Source: Dyadobacter sp. CY326
GTDB taxonomy: Bacteria; Bacteroidota; Bacteroidia; Cytophagales; Spirosomataceae
NCBI RefSeq assembly: GCF_021390515.1
Contig: NZ_JAJUXI010000003.1
Location: 186,001-250,000 of the forward strand
DNA: 64,000 nucleotides
Direction of reading: 5' to 3'
The notes below the pieces were generated by a model. That model did no database searches and was not told where the DNA came from. It saw nothing but the letters and a program-made list of their open reading frames with translations. Position 1 is the first letter of the stretch. Each line of letters begins with the position of its first letter. The translations under genes and the position numbers were made by a program. Positions 25,713 to 34,722 of this stretch are shown here, in pieces.

Positions 25713-28700
25713 CAACCGCATTTTTTCATTCTGCGCCCGAATGCGCTGGCACAGAATCCGCAGCACATTTTTTAAAATCTCATCGCGCTCTTCCATCAGT
25801 TCAAAAAAGTCTTCCTGGTCAATTCGGAACACAAGCGCGTCCGTCTCGGCGACAGTTGTTGCGGAGCGCGGTTCGCTGTCGAGCAATGCGAGTTCGCCGA
25901 ATATTTCTCCCTTATCAAACAACGCCAATTGCTTTTTGCCATCGTAAATGCCGATTTGCCCGGTGTAAATGATATACATTGAATCGCCCGGATCACCTTT
26001 TGCGAAAATCTCCTGACTATCGCTGTAAGTAATTTCCTTCATGATCGGCGCGATGGAGCTGAGCACGTTTTCCGGCGTTTGTGAAAAAAGCTGTGTGTTT
26101 TTCAAAACAATGACTCTTTCCATTTCTGAAATTTGCTGGGCAGCTTCGGCGTGTTTCATTGGATTTGCTATGAGGTTAAGGCTTGCAGATTTTGCATTGG
26201 GAGTTAATTTTTCACGGACCGCATCGCGGATAAGTCTGGCGGAATGGGCGGACAGTTCTTCGAGCAATGGGCGTTCCATATTTTCGTCAGCGCGTTGAAC
26301 GGCCAATGCAATGGTCCATTCGGTAAATAGCGTTTCCTTTTTAGTCAGGATGTAAGTGATAATGGAGCCCGCAGGTTCCTGATTTCCGACATACTGGCGC
26401 AGCGCTTCACGCTTCCTGGAAATTGAAATGTCTTCGAACAAAGCGTGCAATAAAGGATAGAGTGTGCGCGGCAAAAGGCTCTCGATCATTTCGAGCGAAT
26501 TGGCTCTTTTTTCACGGGACGCATGCCGGATTCCCTTCCAGGCATTTTGCACAGCGTCCTTATCATACTGCATCATAAACAGGTAAAACAAGCGCTGACC
26601 TGTGAGCTCCAACTCATAATCAAGTGCCCTGTTCCAGGTTTTGTCTGCCTCGCTTTCGTCCATGCCGTTCAAAAGCATGGATGCGTGAAAAAGCTCTTTT
26701 TCTACAAATTCGGAGATAACATGCTTATAATCATCGACTAACGTATAATTCGTTAGTGCTTTCAGCGCGCTGCGATGAATATATGTATCTATTTTATTTA
26801 AATGTATGTTACTTTCTAAATTAACTAAATGATTATTTTGGTAAATATTTTTAATAAGTTTAAAAAGTATTTGAAGTATAAATTCGTGTTTCGTTTTTTC
26901 AGCGACTTTAATGAGTGTTTTAATGCGGTCTTGCGCAGAGTCGTCATGCAACCATTCTTCCACAATGCGTATGCCTGCATCACCAGATCGGATCAGCGAG
27001 GAGACGGTTGACTTGGAAAGAGAGCCGGACAATAGCGGCTTTAATTCACGCAAAAACTGGGCAGAGCCTACGGTTGCAGCAACTTCCAATGCACGGTTGC
27101 GCACTTTATCTGAACCGTTGCGAAGGCATAATTTGATAAATTCTTCACTTGCTTTTAAACCGGTGATTTCAACACAATCCAATGCGATCAGCTGCGCATC
27201 TTCCCGCCCAGACTCGAACAGGCGACGCAATGTTCCGTGAATTAATGGCAATGCTCTTCCGGCCTCAAAACTGCCCAAAATTGATCCTTTTACAATGTCC
27301 AGATCTTCATGTGCGAGAAAGCGCGCAAGTTGTTCGTCGGTCAGCCGCGACTTGGAAGCCGCAATTCGCACGGCGAGGGTTTGGCAGGAGGTGTCGGGTT
27401 CTAATTCAATGTATTTCAAAAAAGCATCTGAAAGCTCGGGCTTTTCGAGTGTTGCCAGCGTTTGGAGCGTTTTTAACCTGACTGCCACGATGGGATTTCT
27501 AAGCAGGAGATCAACGTTTTTACGAAAAATGGATTGCTTGTTTTTAGCCAGCCAATCAATGGCGTTGAGCACTTCCTCCTTCCGATCACTTTTCAGGTTT
27601 TCCGCAATGATGGGCAATGCTTCGGAAGGGGAGGCCATTTCGCCGCTTCTGATGAAGCGTTTGCTGATCGCACTTTTCAATTCCTGAATGTAATGTCCAT
27701 AAGCTTTCCTGAAAATCAGCAGCGCGGCAACGGCAAACAGCAGCGACAGGTCAAATGTGAGACTGATGTTGCTGAGTTTTTGCGTGTAAATGATCCATAA
27801 TAAGCCTCCTGCGATGAGCATTCCCAATGGCTCAAACAGTCCTTTGGCCAATGTGTGGCCTTTCAGACGTGTTTTGGTGGATAAGGGCTGAAACAACACA
27901 AGGAACACGGGATCAAAAATCGTCCGCCTGACCAGCTCAAAAAGCAAATAAGCGGCGCAATAATAAACTAATAATGAAGGCTCATCGGCACGGAAATAAG
28001 AGGAAATCAGCAGGCCGAGCGATATGAAAATTGTTGTCAGCGGAAGCAGGAAAAGCGTCACCTTTACGCCGAAACGCTCCACCGTTTTACCCGAAAATAT
28101 CAGCTTTACAAATGTGGAAATCACATAAGTGACGGCAAGCAATGTTCCTACAAAGCCAATCACGTCATGCTGGCTGTGAAATTTGTATTTCACATTGACA
28201 AAGAAATGATACTCGATCCACGTGGCAGCCGCTGCAATGGCGACCATTCCTAGACATAGGAATGTCAGCAACTTGTTTCCGCCAAAATATTTTTGAATGA
28301 TCTTGGAATCGGAAGCATTCATTTGCCTTGGCCGAGCGTGATGGGGATTGGGAATGTCGGTGAAGCGAAATGTCAGGAGCTGGGTGTAAAAGGCCAGTGC
28401 AAAAAACACGAGCGAAATCACCAACAAAATCATCAAAACCGACGGCGAATGGATCAAAACAGCCAAAACCGCACCCAATGCTTTTGCCGGCATATCGCCC
28501 GAGCCAATGACACTGAACAGCCTTTTGCTCTGCCGCACATCAAAAACGAGCGCAGAAAGACCCCAGAATTCAAGGTTAATCAACAAATAAATGATGCGAT
28601 AACCGACCATAATCGCAATTGCCGTGGCAATGCCGTGCCCTGCCCAAAGTAAAACCATGACCACAATAACCATGAACAATGATGAAAGCATTGTCCCGAG

Positions 28701-28949
28701 ACTGAGCCGTTTGAGCACCAGATGATGCTCAAAATGTTCGTAGACTTTTCCCGCAATCATCACCGCGATGGCGGCTGCAACATAAGCAATGGGCAATGAA
28801 GATTCCGGATGGTTTTCAAGCAAAAGGACGTTCGCGGAAACGTAAACGAGCGTCGTTCCAACATTTATAAAGAAATTGTGAAAGAAGAAAAGGATCGTCT
28901 GGGGATTGATGGAACTGAAAAATCTGCTATTCTTAATCTGGGATATCAT
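25707..28949 (-). CDS. Transporter-like membrane domain fused to HEAT repeats and a cyclic-nucleotide-binding domain
   Basis: This 1080-residue protein has three parts. Residues about 15-430 form about 12 transmembrane helices in a major-facilitator or ATP/ADP-translocase (Npt-like) arrangement. Residues about 440-900 are helical HEAT-type repeats (LRNPIVAVRLKTLQTLATLEK, GSDKVRNRALEVAATVGS). The C-terminal domain (about 945-1075) is a cyclic-nucleotide-binding fold with phosphate-binding cassette FGELALLDSEPRSATT, including the key Glu and Arg. It is convergent with the receiver-cyclase/HD gene pair (6-base overlap), which makes it a likely cAMP-controlled effector. What it transports, if anything, is unknown. 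The long cytoplasmic HEAT part could dock a partner protein. Confidence 0.85.
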   Translation of the reverse strand: MISQIKNSRFFSSINPQTILFFFHNFFINVGTTLVYVSANVLLLENHPESSLPIAYVAAAIAVMIAGKVYEHFEHHLVLKRLSLGTMLSSLFMVIVVMVLLWAGHGIATAIAIMVGYRIIYLLINLEFWGLSALVFDVRQSKRLFSVIGSGDMPAKALGAVLAVLIHSPSVLMILLVISLVFFALAFYTQLLTFRFTDIPNPHHARPRQMNASDSKIIQKYFGGNKLLTFLCLGMVAIAAAATWIEYHFFVNVKYKFHSQHDVIGFVGTLLAVTYVISTFVKLIFSGKTVERFGVKVTLFLLPLTTIFISLGLLISSYFRADEPSLLVYYCAAYLLFELVRRTIFDPVFLVLFQPLSTKTRLKGHTLAKGLFEPLGMLIAGGLLWIIYTQKLSNISLTFDLSLLFAVAALLIFRKAYGHYIQELKSAISKRFIRSGEMASPSEALPIIAENLKSDRKEEVLNAIDWLAKNKQSIFRKNVDLLLRNPIVAVRLKTLQTLATLEKPELSDAFLKYIELEPDTSCQTLAVRIAASKSRLTDEQLARFLAHEDLDIVKGSILGSFEAGRALPLIHGTLRRLFESGREDAQLIALDCVEITGLKASEEFIKLCLRNGSDKVRNRALEVAATVGSAQFLRELKPLLSGSLSKSTVSSLIRSGDAGIRIVEEWLHDDSAQDRIKTLIKVAEKTKHEFILQILFKLIKNIYQNNHLVNLESNIHLNKIDTYIHRSALKALTNYTLVDDYKHVISEFVEKELFHASMLLNGMDESEADKTWNRALDYELELTGQRLFYLFMMQYDKDAVQNAWKGIRHASREKRANSLEMIESLLPRTLYPLLHALFEDISISRKREALRQYVGNQEPAGSIITYILTKKETLFTEWTIALAVQRADENMERPLLEELSAHSARLIRDAVREKLTPNAKSASLNLIANPMKHAEAAQQISEMERVIVLKNTQLFSQTPENVLSSIAPIMKEITYSDSQEIFAKGDPGDSMYIIYTGQIGIYDGKKQLALFDKGEIFGELALLDSEPRSATTVAETDALVFRIDQEDFFELMEERDEILKNVLRILCQRIRAQNEKMRLL

Positions 28950-29074
28950 ATAAATAGGAATGCTGGCGTCGCTTACGTAAAATAAACACTTATTATCCCA
29001 TTAAAAAACCGATTTAGCCGACTTTGCGGTCTCTTGCCGACATTCCGGAATCGCATCGCAAGGCGAGTGCAGCA

Positions 29075-31351
29075 TTATTCGCGCACGATTAAAACGGAGG
29101 GAGAATGCGATAACCATAAACTGTGCGACTCGACGGCCTTTTTCCAGCTGGCGAGACTGATGATCATGAGGTCTTTGCCTTGGAGAAAATCTTTTTCGAG
29201 CATGTTCTCGTCCAGCAGCGTAATTCTTTCCGGGTCAATTTCGCTGATTTCAATCAGTTCATCGTGGATTTCGGACGACAAAACAGCTGTGCTCGCAGGG
29301 TCCATCATCGTGAGCCTGATGTTTTCCTGCAAACCAAGTTTTTGAGCAAACTGAATCAAAAAGCGATCAGCGGGGGAGAAGATCGGAACCAGAATGTCTT
29401 CCACTTTATCAAGATTTTTCTCAATCAGAATGCCGACGGGGACTTTAACTGATTTGATAATCTGTGCCGTGCGCTCGTCAAAAACATTGGCGTGAAAAAG
29501 TTTTTCCTTGCCTGTTATGGTGTCAAAAAGTCGCTCCGGGCTGATGATTTTGGATGTGAAACCCAGTATTTTACCCAAAAACGTGCCTTCAAAAACGGTG
29601 CGCCCAATGCCGATCATTAACATGTCGTAGGCTCCTTCATTGGCAGTTTCAATGATATCATGCTCAATGTTCTGCGAAGGTTTGAACAATGCGTCAAATG
29701 ACAAATCCAGGCTTGCGGCCTCTTCCTTAATCGGCCGGAATGTTTCCTGCTGATATTCTTCCGTATTGACCTGATTGAGATAACTGCTTGGCGACAAGTG
29801 CAATGCCGTAACCTGATGCGATTCGGTTTGCTTTTGGATCAAATAACGCGCGAGTCGCATCATTTTTCGTCCGCCTTGCGGGCTGGCAAATGCGATAAGG
29901 ATCGAAAAACGGCTGCTTTCATGGGCGGCAGCCACTTTTTCCCAATTCTTTTGCGGCATAAAACGATCGATCAAATCGAGCGCCGGGCCGGTCATACAAG
30001 TGGTTGCAAGTGCCATAATCACCATCATAGCGAATATTTCGGGGGACAAAACGCCGATATCATAGCCAATGTTGAGCACCACAAGCTCCATCAATCCGCG
30101 CGTGTTCATTAAAGAGCCAATGATGAGGCTGTCGCGCCAGGATTGTTTGACAAAACGTGCCGCAACGGCGCTTCCTATGAACTTTCCGGTCACTGCGGCG
30201 GCGATGATCAGGCCCGTAACTTGCCACAGATAAGGATCATTGAGCAGGCCAATTTGCGTTCTTAATCCCGTGAAAACGAAGAAAAGCGGCAGCAACAGCA
30301 CTAGTGAAACGTCCTCCACCTTTTCAATAAATATATTCCGGAAACTCTGGTTGCTAGGCATGATCACGCCTGCCATAAATGCACCAAAAAGTGCGTGAAT
30401 GCCAAGCACTTCTGTACAAAAAGCGGACAGCAAAAGCACGATGAAAAACAATGCAACAACCGGTTTGGTCAACCCTTCGCGATAAGAATAATGGTCGCCG
30501 ATTCTTTTCAAAACCGGTTTTAAAACCCTGAGCATGAAAAACACATACGCCGCTGCGAGAATGATCGTGTAAATGGAACTCACGAACGAGCCTGCCTTTA
30601 CGATGGCAATAACGGCTGCCAGAATACACCAGGCTGTAATGTCGTCCGTTGCGGCGCAAGTGATCACCATCATGCCGAGCTTGGTCCGGGATAATCCCCG
30701 CTCCTGAACAATGCGCGCAAGCACAGGGAAGGCCGTGATACTCAACGCAATGCCAATGAAAAGCGAGAATGATAGAAAGCTGATGCCGTCCGGTGCGAAG
30801 CGCTCATACATAAAAAGCGCAAGCCCCACCCCGAGTGCAAACGGAAGAATAATGCTGGCATGGCTGATCACGACGGCTTCTTGTGCCTTGGTTTTCAAGA
30901 CTTTAAGATCGAGCTCCATGCCAATAATGAACATGAACAGGATGAGTCCGATCTGGCTGAGAAATTGCAGGTTTCCCAGCGATTGTTTTGGGAAAAGGAA
31001 AGCAGAGAATTCGGGAAAATAAAGCCCTAGCAGCGATGGCCCGAGGAAAATCCCTGCTGCGATTTCTCCAATAACAGTCGGTTGTCCTATGGATTTGCAA
31101 AACCAGCCAAAAACGCGGGCAATGATAATGATCGTGATGATCTGCAACAGCAGAATGGCAAGCGGGTGCGTGAGATTATGGCCAAATGTATCCGCAAACT
31201 GCTCCCAGGATGAGGTTGCTGCAACTGGCTTATTTTTCAGTAAATCAGGGCTTTCCAGAAATTGTCCTTGCCGGATGAAGAAATAAAGTAAGGCGGAAAA
31301 AACACCAATGGTAAGCGTGTAGAAAAGTATATTTCGAATATTCTTCATCAT
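29075..31351 (-). CDS. CPA2-type cation/proton antiporter with C-terminal stress-type domain
   Basis: This 758-residue protein starts at the ATG pair near 31351; an upstream TTG at 31375 is less likely. One N-terminal helix is followed by a loop, then a 12-13 helix CPA2 antiporter block (about 65-460), with FLGPSLLGLYFPEF, GLILFMFIIGMELDL, AATDDITAWCILA (the Asp pair of the ion-binding site) and the MNTRGLMELVVLNIGYD segment. The C-terminal 290 residues have two universal-stress-like segments (ILIAFASPQGG, DMLMIGIGRTVFEGT). The family moves Na+ or K+ against protons; the ion is not certain. It sits next to the cAMP block on the same strand as the CNB fusion. Confidence 0.9.
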   Translation of the reverse strand: MMKNIRNILFYTLTIGVFSALLYFFIRQGQFLESPDLLKNKPVAATSSWEQFADTFGHNLTHPLAILLLQIITIIIIARVFGWFCKSIGQPTVIGEIAAGIFLGPSLLGLYFPEFSAFLFPKQSLGNLQFLSQIGLILFMFIIGMELDLKVLKTKAQEAVVISHASIILPFALGVGLALFMYERFAPDGISFLSFSLFIGIALSITAFPVLARIVQERGLSRTKLGMMVITCAATDDITAWCILAAVIAIVKAGSFVSSIYTIILAAAYVFFMLRVLKPVLKRIGDHYSYREGLTKPVVALFFIVLLLSAFCTEVLGIHALFGAFMAGVIMPSNQSFRNIFIEKVEDVSLVLLLPLFFVFTGLRTQIGLLNDPYLWQVTGLIIAAAVTGKFIGSAVAARFVKQSWRDSLIIGSLMNTRGLMELVVLNIGYDIGVLSPEIFAMMVIMALATTCMTGPALDLIDRFMPQKNWEKVAAAHESSRFSILIAFASPQGGRKMMRLARYLIQKQTESHQVTALHLSPSSYLNQVNTEEYQQETFRPIKEEAASLDLSFDALFKPSQNIEHDIIETANEGAYDMLMIGIGRTVFEGTFLGKILGFTSKIISPERLFDTITGKEKLFHANVFDERTAQIIKSVKVPVGILIEKNLDKVEDILVPIFSPADRFLIQFAQKLGLQENIRLTMMDPASTAVLSSEIHDELIEISEIDPERITLLDENMLEKDFLQGKDLMIISLASWKKAVESHSLWLSHSPSVLIVRE

Positions 31352-31428
31352 CAGGAATGAATGTGAAGAACGCAAAATAGCAAATTAATGGTTACAAAGG
31401 CGTTCCGGTTTGCTATCGGAGTCGCTGT

Positions 31429-31457
31429 ACTTGCTAAGTCTTCAAGACTTAGCAAGT
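31429..31457. repeat. REP-like palindrome, copy 1 (upstream of RAYT)
   Basis: Arms ACTTGCTAAGTCTT (31429-31442) and AAGACTTAGCAAGT (31444-31457) pair perfectly around a single base. It lies 51 bases before the RAYT start codon. A smaller stem (AAGTC/GACTT) plus a T-run follows at 31454-31474. The same core occurs at 32160-32188 and 54349-54376. Confidence 0.85.
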
Positions 31458-31508
31458 CTTTAGTGACTTTTTTCCAATAACTTTCGTCCAAAGCATAAAC
31501 TTTAATTT

Positions 31509-32150
31509 ATGCCAGGACCAATGCATTGCATGCTACAAGAAGGATGCTTCTATCACATCTATAATCGGGGAAACGATTCAGTAAAAATTTTTTATCAAAA
31601 TCGGAATTACATTCATTTTCTAAAAAAATATAATGAATATCTCTCAGGTTACATTTACACCTATGCCTATTGCCTTATGCCCAATCATTTTCACTTGTTG
31701 ATAAAAGTCAAACCTCTTAGCGAGTTTGAAGTTAGGGCAAACGCTTTCCCTTCAGAGGTCGATATTTCAAAGCTTAGCGCTGGCGACATTGTGAGCGAGC
31801 TATTTAGGCGTTTCTTTATGAGTTACGCAAAGAGCATCAATATCCAGGAGGCTAGAAACGGCAGTTTGTTTCAAAAGTTTTTCAGAAGAAAACTGGTTGA
31901 TAACGAAGTCTATCTTTCCAAATTGGTCTATTATATTCATCATCAGCTGCGACATCATGGATTCGATGAATTAGATTATAAAAGTTATCCGTGGAGTTCT
32001 TATCGTCGGATACTGGAAGATCGAGAGTCCAGTTTAAACAAAAAGGAGTTGTTGGAATGGTTCGGGGGGAAAATAGAATTTATTAAGTTTCATGAGCAGT
32101 ATCTTGACGAGCAAGTTATTGGTCATTTGACAATTGAGGATCAGAAATAA
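31509..32150 (+). CDS. REP-associated tyrosine transposase (RAYT, IS200-like Y1 transposase)
   Basis: This 213-residue protein has the Y1/HUH transposase fold: opening GCFYHIYNRGND, the HUH motif at His60/His62 in MPNHFHLLIKV, and a later helix with candidate nucleophile Tyr141 or Tyr142 in KLVYYIHHQLRHHG followed by YPWSSY. Such proteins cut single-stranded hairpin DNA (REP) and are usually single-copy and domesticated rather than mobile. It is flanked by two palindromes sharing the core ACTTGCTAAGTCT, and a third copy lies 22 kb away. No IS-type terminal structures or target duplications are evident. Its 3' end, including the stop codon, lies inside a perfect hairpin. Confidence 0.9.
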   Translation: MPGPMHCMLQEGCFYHIYNRGNDSVKIFYQNRNYIHFLKKYNEYLSGYIYTYAYCLMPNHFHLLIKVKPLSEFEVRANAFPSEVDISKLSAGDIVSELFRRFFMSYAKSINIQEARNGSLFQKFFRRKLVDNEVYLSKLVYYIHHQLRHHGFDELDYKSYPWSSYRRILEDRESSLNKKELLEWFGGKIEFIKFHEQYLDEQVIGHLTIEDQK

Positions 32151-32209
32151 AAAAAATAGACTTGCTAAGTCTTAAAGACTTAGCAAGTCTATTTTTTTTA
32201 TTTCTGATC
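32139..32209. repeat. Perfect 71-base palindrome at the RAYT 3' end (REP copy 2)
   Basis: Arms of 35 bases (32139-32173 and 32175-32209) pair without mismatch around one base. The centre (32160-32188) is the shared core with ACTTGCTAAGTCTT. The outer 20 bases are an A/T-rich extension with eight-base A and T runs. The RAYT stop codon (32148-32150) lies inside the left arm. It also ends 6 bases before the stop of the convergent enolase gene, so it can act as a bidirectional terminator. Confidence 0.9.
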
Positions 32210-32215
32210 ATTATC

Positions 32216-33700
32216 TCAGCTCCACAACCGGTCGTGCGAACGTTTTTCGTTCCAGTCCGGAGTAGGGGCGAAGAAGCTTTTGTCCTTGGTATTAAGGTGT
32301 TTTTTTACTTCTTCTTCATTGAGCTCAATGCCCAGGCCTGGCGCATCCAGCGGAACGGGCGCATAACCTTTGTCGATCAGCTTGCGGCCATCCGTTGTTT
32401 TTACCAGACTTTCCCACCAGGGCACATCCACGGAATGGTGTTCGAGCGCGAGGAAATTCTGCGTGGCAGCCGCGCAATGCACATTCGCCATGAAGCTAAC
32501 GGGCGTTCCTGCGAAGTGCATGGCCATGGCAATGCCGTTTTCTTCTGCATAATCCCCGATGCGTTTTGTTTCCAGTAACCCGCCGGATGACGCGAGGTCG
32601 GGATGCACAATGTCGACCGCGCGCTTCTCGATTAATGCTTTGAAACCTTCCCGTAAATAAATGTCCTCACCAGTTAATGTCGGCGTTTCCAATGCATCCG
32701 AAATCGTTTTCCACTGGTCTGTGTACTCCCAGGGAACCATGTCTTCGAACCAGGCGAGACGATATTTGTCCAGTGCTTTTCCGAGGCGAATGCCGTTGTT
32801 CAAGTCAAAATGCCCATAATGGTCTGTTGAAAGGGGAATTTCATAGCCTACTACGCTCCGAACGTCTTCCACGACTTTGGCCATTTCATCCAGACCTTTT
32901 GGCGTGATCTGAATCGCTGTGAACGGATGCTTTGTGTTGGCATAGGAATGATAATCTCCTGCCCATTGTGAAAATCCGCCGCCCCAAACCTTGTTATTGA
33001 CAATGCTATTCTCATTGTTTCGCAGCAAGCCGATGGACACATCCATTTTCAGCCATGTGTAACCCTGATCCTGCGTCCGGAATTTGATCTTTTCTTTGAA
33101 CTCATTCATGTCATCAGACTCCGGCGTGTCGGCGTAAAGTCTGACCTTATCCCGGTAACGACCGCCCAGCAATTGCCAGCAGGGCACATTATAAGCCTTT
33201 CCGCAAAGATCCCAAAGTGCCATTTCCACACCACAAACTCCACCCGCCTGCCGACCGTGGTAACCAAACTGTTTGATGGATTTGAAAAGCATTTCCACAT
33301 TGCAAGGATTTTGACCCAATAAATGGCTCTTTAAAAACAATGCATAACGTTCATCTGCGCCGTCGCGAACTTCGCCCAGACCGTAAATTCCCTGGTTTGT
33401 GTCAATGCGGATGATCGGCGTGCGTCCCACGTTCTGGACAATGCAATAGCGCAGGTCGGTGATTTTTAATTCGGATGGTTTGGAGGCGCGGTTTACTTTT
33501 GACGTTGCCTGGGCAATGGTGTCTTCCGTCGACATAGACATGAAGCCGCCCAACGCAATGCCGCCGACTGCCGTTTTTCTCAAAAAGTTACGCCGACTGT
33601 CCTTTGTCGTCGGGTTGTTGATCTCGGCTGCGGTGGCTGCTTTTTCAGCTTGTTCAACTTGTTTGTTAGAAGCGATGATGTCTTTTAAAATGCTTTTCAT
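32216..33700 (-). CDS. Tat-exported enolase-superfamily (mandelate racemase/sugar-acid dehydratase type) enzyme
   Basis: This 494-residue protein carries a twin-arginine motif (SRRNFLRKTA, about residues 35-44) before a hydrophobic stretch, so folded export is likely. The rest is an enolase-superfamily barrel: KMDVSIG (Lys), PLSTDHYGHFD (metal Asp), WFEDMVPWEY (metal Glu), LTGEDIYLREG (metal Glu) and a late EHHSVDVPWWE segment. It looks like a sugar-acid dehydratase or racemase of the mandelate racemase subgroup; the sugar is unknown. It ends the operon led by ECF sigma, FecR, SusC, SusD and RraA-like genes, so it probably acts on the product taken up by that system. Export of such an enzyme is unusual. 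Confidence 0.88.
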   Translation of the reverse strand: MKSILKDIIASNKQVEQAEKAATAAEINNPTTKDSRRNFLRKTAVGGIALGGFMSMSTEDTIAQATSKVNRASKPSELKITDLRYCIVQNVGRTPIIRIDTNQGIYGLGEVRDGADERYALFLKSHLLGQNPCNVEMLFKSIKQFGYHGRQAGGVCGVEMALWDLCGKAYNVPCWQLLGGRYRDKVRLYADTPESDDMNEFKEKIKFRTQDQGYTWLKMDVSIGLLRNNENSIVNNKVWGGGFSQWAGDYHSYANTKHPFTAIQITPKGLDEMAKVVEDVRSVVGYEIPLSTDHYGHFDLNNGIRLGKALDKYRLAWFEDMVPWEYTDQWKTISDALETPTLTGEDIYLREGFKALIEKRAVDIVHPDLASSGGLLETKRIGDYAEENGIAMAMHFAGTPVSFMANVHCAAATQNFLALEHHSVDVPWWESLVKTTDGRKLIDKGYAPVPLDAPGLGIELNEEEVKKHLNTKDKSFFAPTPDWNEKRSHDRLWS

Positions 33701-33739
33701 CAGTGTTAGATTTGGGAGTTAGCAAAATGGCTCTCGGCC

Positions 33740-34669
33740 TTAGTAATTTCTTTCTTTAAGATAATCGTCCAGTTCTTTCTTGGTCATCGGGAGCTTGCCG
33801 GGATAATTGTTTACCCAGTTTAAAAAGTCCTTCTGGATTGTGTCAGACCATTTTGTATCGATTTCACCGGGCGTATATTTTCCTTCTTTTAGCCGTAAGT
33901 GACCAAATTCATCACGCAATGCAGTCACCTCGGAAGTTAGCACGAGCTCTTCGGCCAAATGCGCGGGAATGAAGATCGTCCCATACTTTTTAGCAAGCAC
34001 GACATCACCGGGAAGCACAATTGCGCGACCAATGCGGATCGGCGTGTTGATGTTCGTTAGCATCATTTGCTGGATGTAGGACGGGTCCTGTCCTTTGATC
34101 CAGGCATTGAAGCCTTTGATCTCACTCAACCCTTCCACGTCGCGCACAGAGCCGTAAAATATGACACCGCGCTTGGATTTGGCATAAATGGAGTTTCCCA
34201 AGTTGTCACCGATCAATGTTCCGTCAGCGATTTTGCCATAACCATCGGCCACGTAAACGTCCCCGTCTTTGAGCACGTCAATGGGCCATGAATTGGTGCC
34301 GCCTGTTTGCACACGTCCTTCTTTTTTACCAATTTCTTTGACCAAATCCTGCAAATCAGGACGAGAAGGCACATATTGGGCGGTTACAACGCGTCCGGTC
34401 ATGCTGCTGTCCGGATAAATGAGCTGCCAGTCGCCTTCGAACTGGTTGTTATAGCCTTTGTTTCTCAGAACACCCCACGCTTCTTCCATGGAAATGTTCT
34501 TTAATCTTGCCAAAATGGCGTCCGACACGTGCGGGCGGCCGTCCGGTGAGCGTTCTCCCTTCCAGGCCGAAGTGTAGGCTTTAATCTGATCAGGCGTTGG
34601 GGAAATGGATTGTGCATTGGCAACTGTTGCAAAAAGCACAAACGCTCCCAATAAATTTTGTTTAAGCAT
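33740..34669 (-). CDS. Exported RraA-family (HMG/aldolase-like) protein
   Basis: This 309-residue protein begins with a signal peptide ending near ANAQ (about 20). The core resembles RraA/HMG-aldolase (dimethylmenaquinone-methyltransferase-like) proteins: GDVYVADGYGKIADGTLIGDN, GVIFYGSVRDV, and VLPGDVVLAKKYGTIFIP. The Gly/Asp cluster (GDVV) and the Arg/Asp (SVRDVEG) match the metal-site region. Related cytoplasmic enzymes cleave or decarboxylate keto-acids, and RraA itself binds RNase E. An exported member beside an exported enolase-type enzyme points to extracytoplasmic sugar-acid catabolism, which is an inference. It lies 39 bases after the enolase gene in reading order. Confidence 0.85.
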   Translation of the reverse strand: MLKQNLLGAFVLFATVANAQSISPTPDQIKAYTSAWKGERSPDGRPHVSDAILARLKNISMEEAWGVLRNKGYNNQFEGDWQLIYPDSSMTGRVVTAQYVPSRPDLQDLVKEIGKKEGRVQTGGTNSWPIDVLKDGDVYVADGYGKIADGTLIGDNLGNSIYAKSKRGVIFYGSVRDVEGLSEIKGFNAWIKGQDPSYIQQMMLTNINTPIRIGRAIVLPGDVVLAKKYGTIFIPAHLAEELVLTSEVTALRDEFGHLRLKEGKYTPGEIDTKWSDTIQKDFLNWVNNYPGKLPMTKKELDDYLKERNY

Positions 34670-34722
34670 AGAAGGAAAATTAAGGGTTAGTTAGATCTGA
34701 TTATTTGTTAAATAGTTGATTT

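Noticed and set aside
31509..32150. Calling the RAYT an active insertion sequence
   Set aside because: No IS200/IS605 ends or target features are evident, and the flanking palindromes match REP layout instead.
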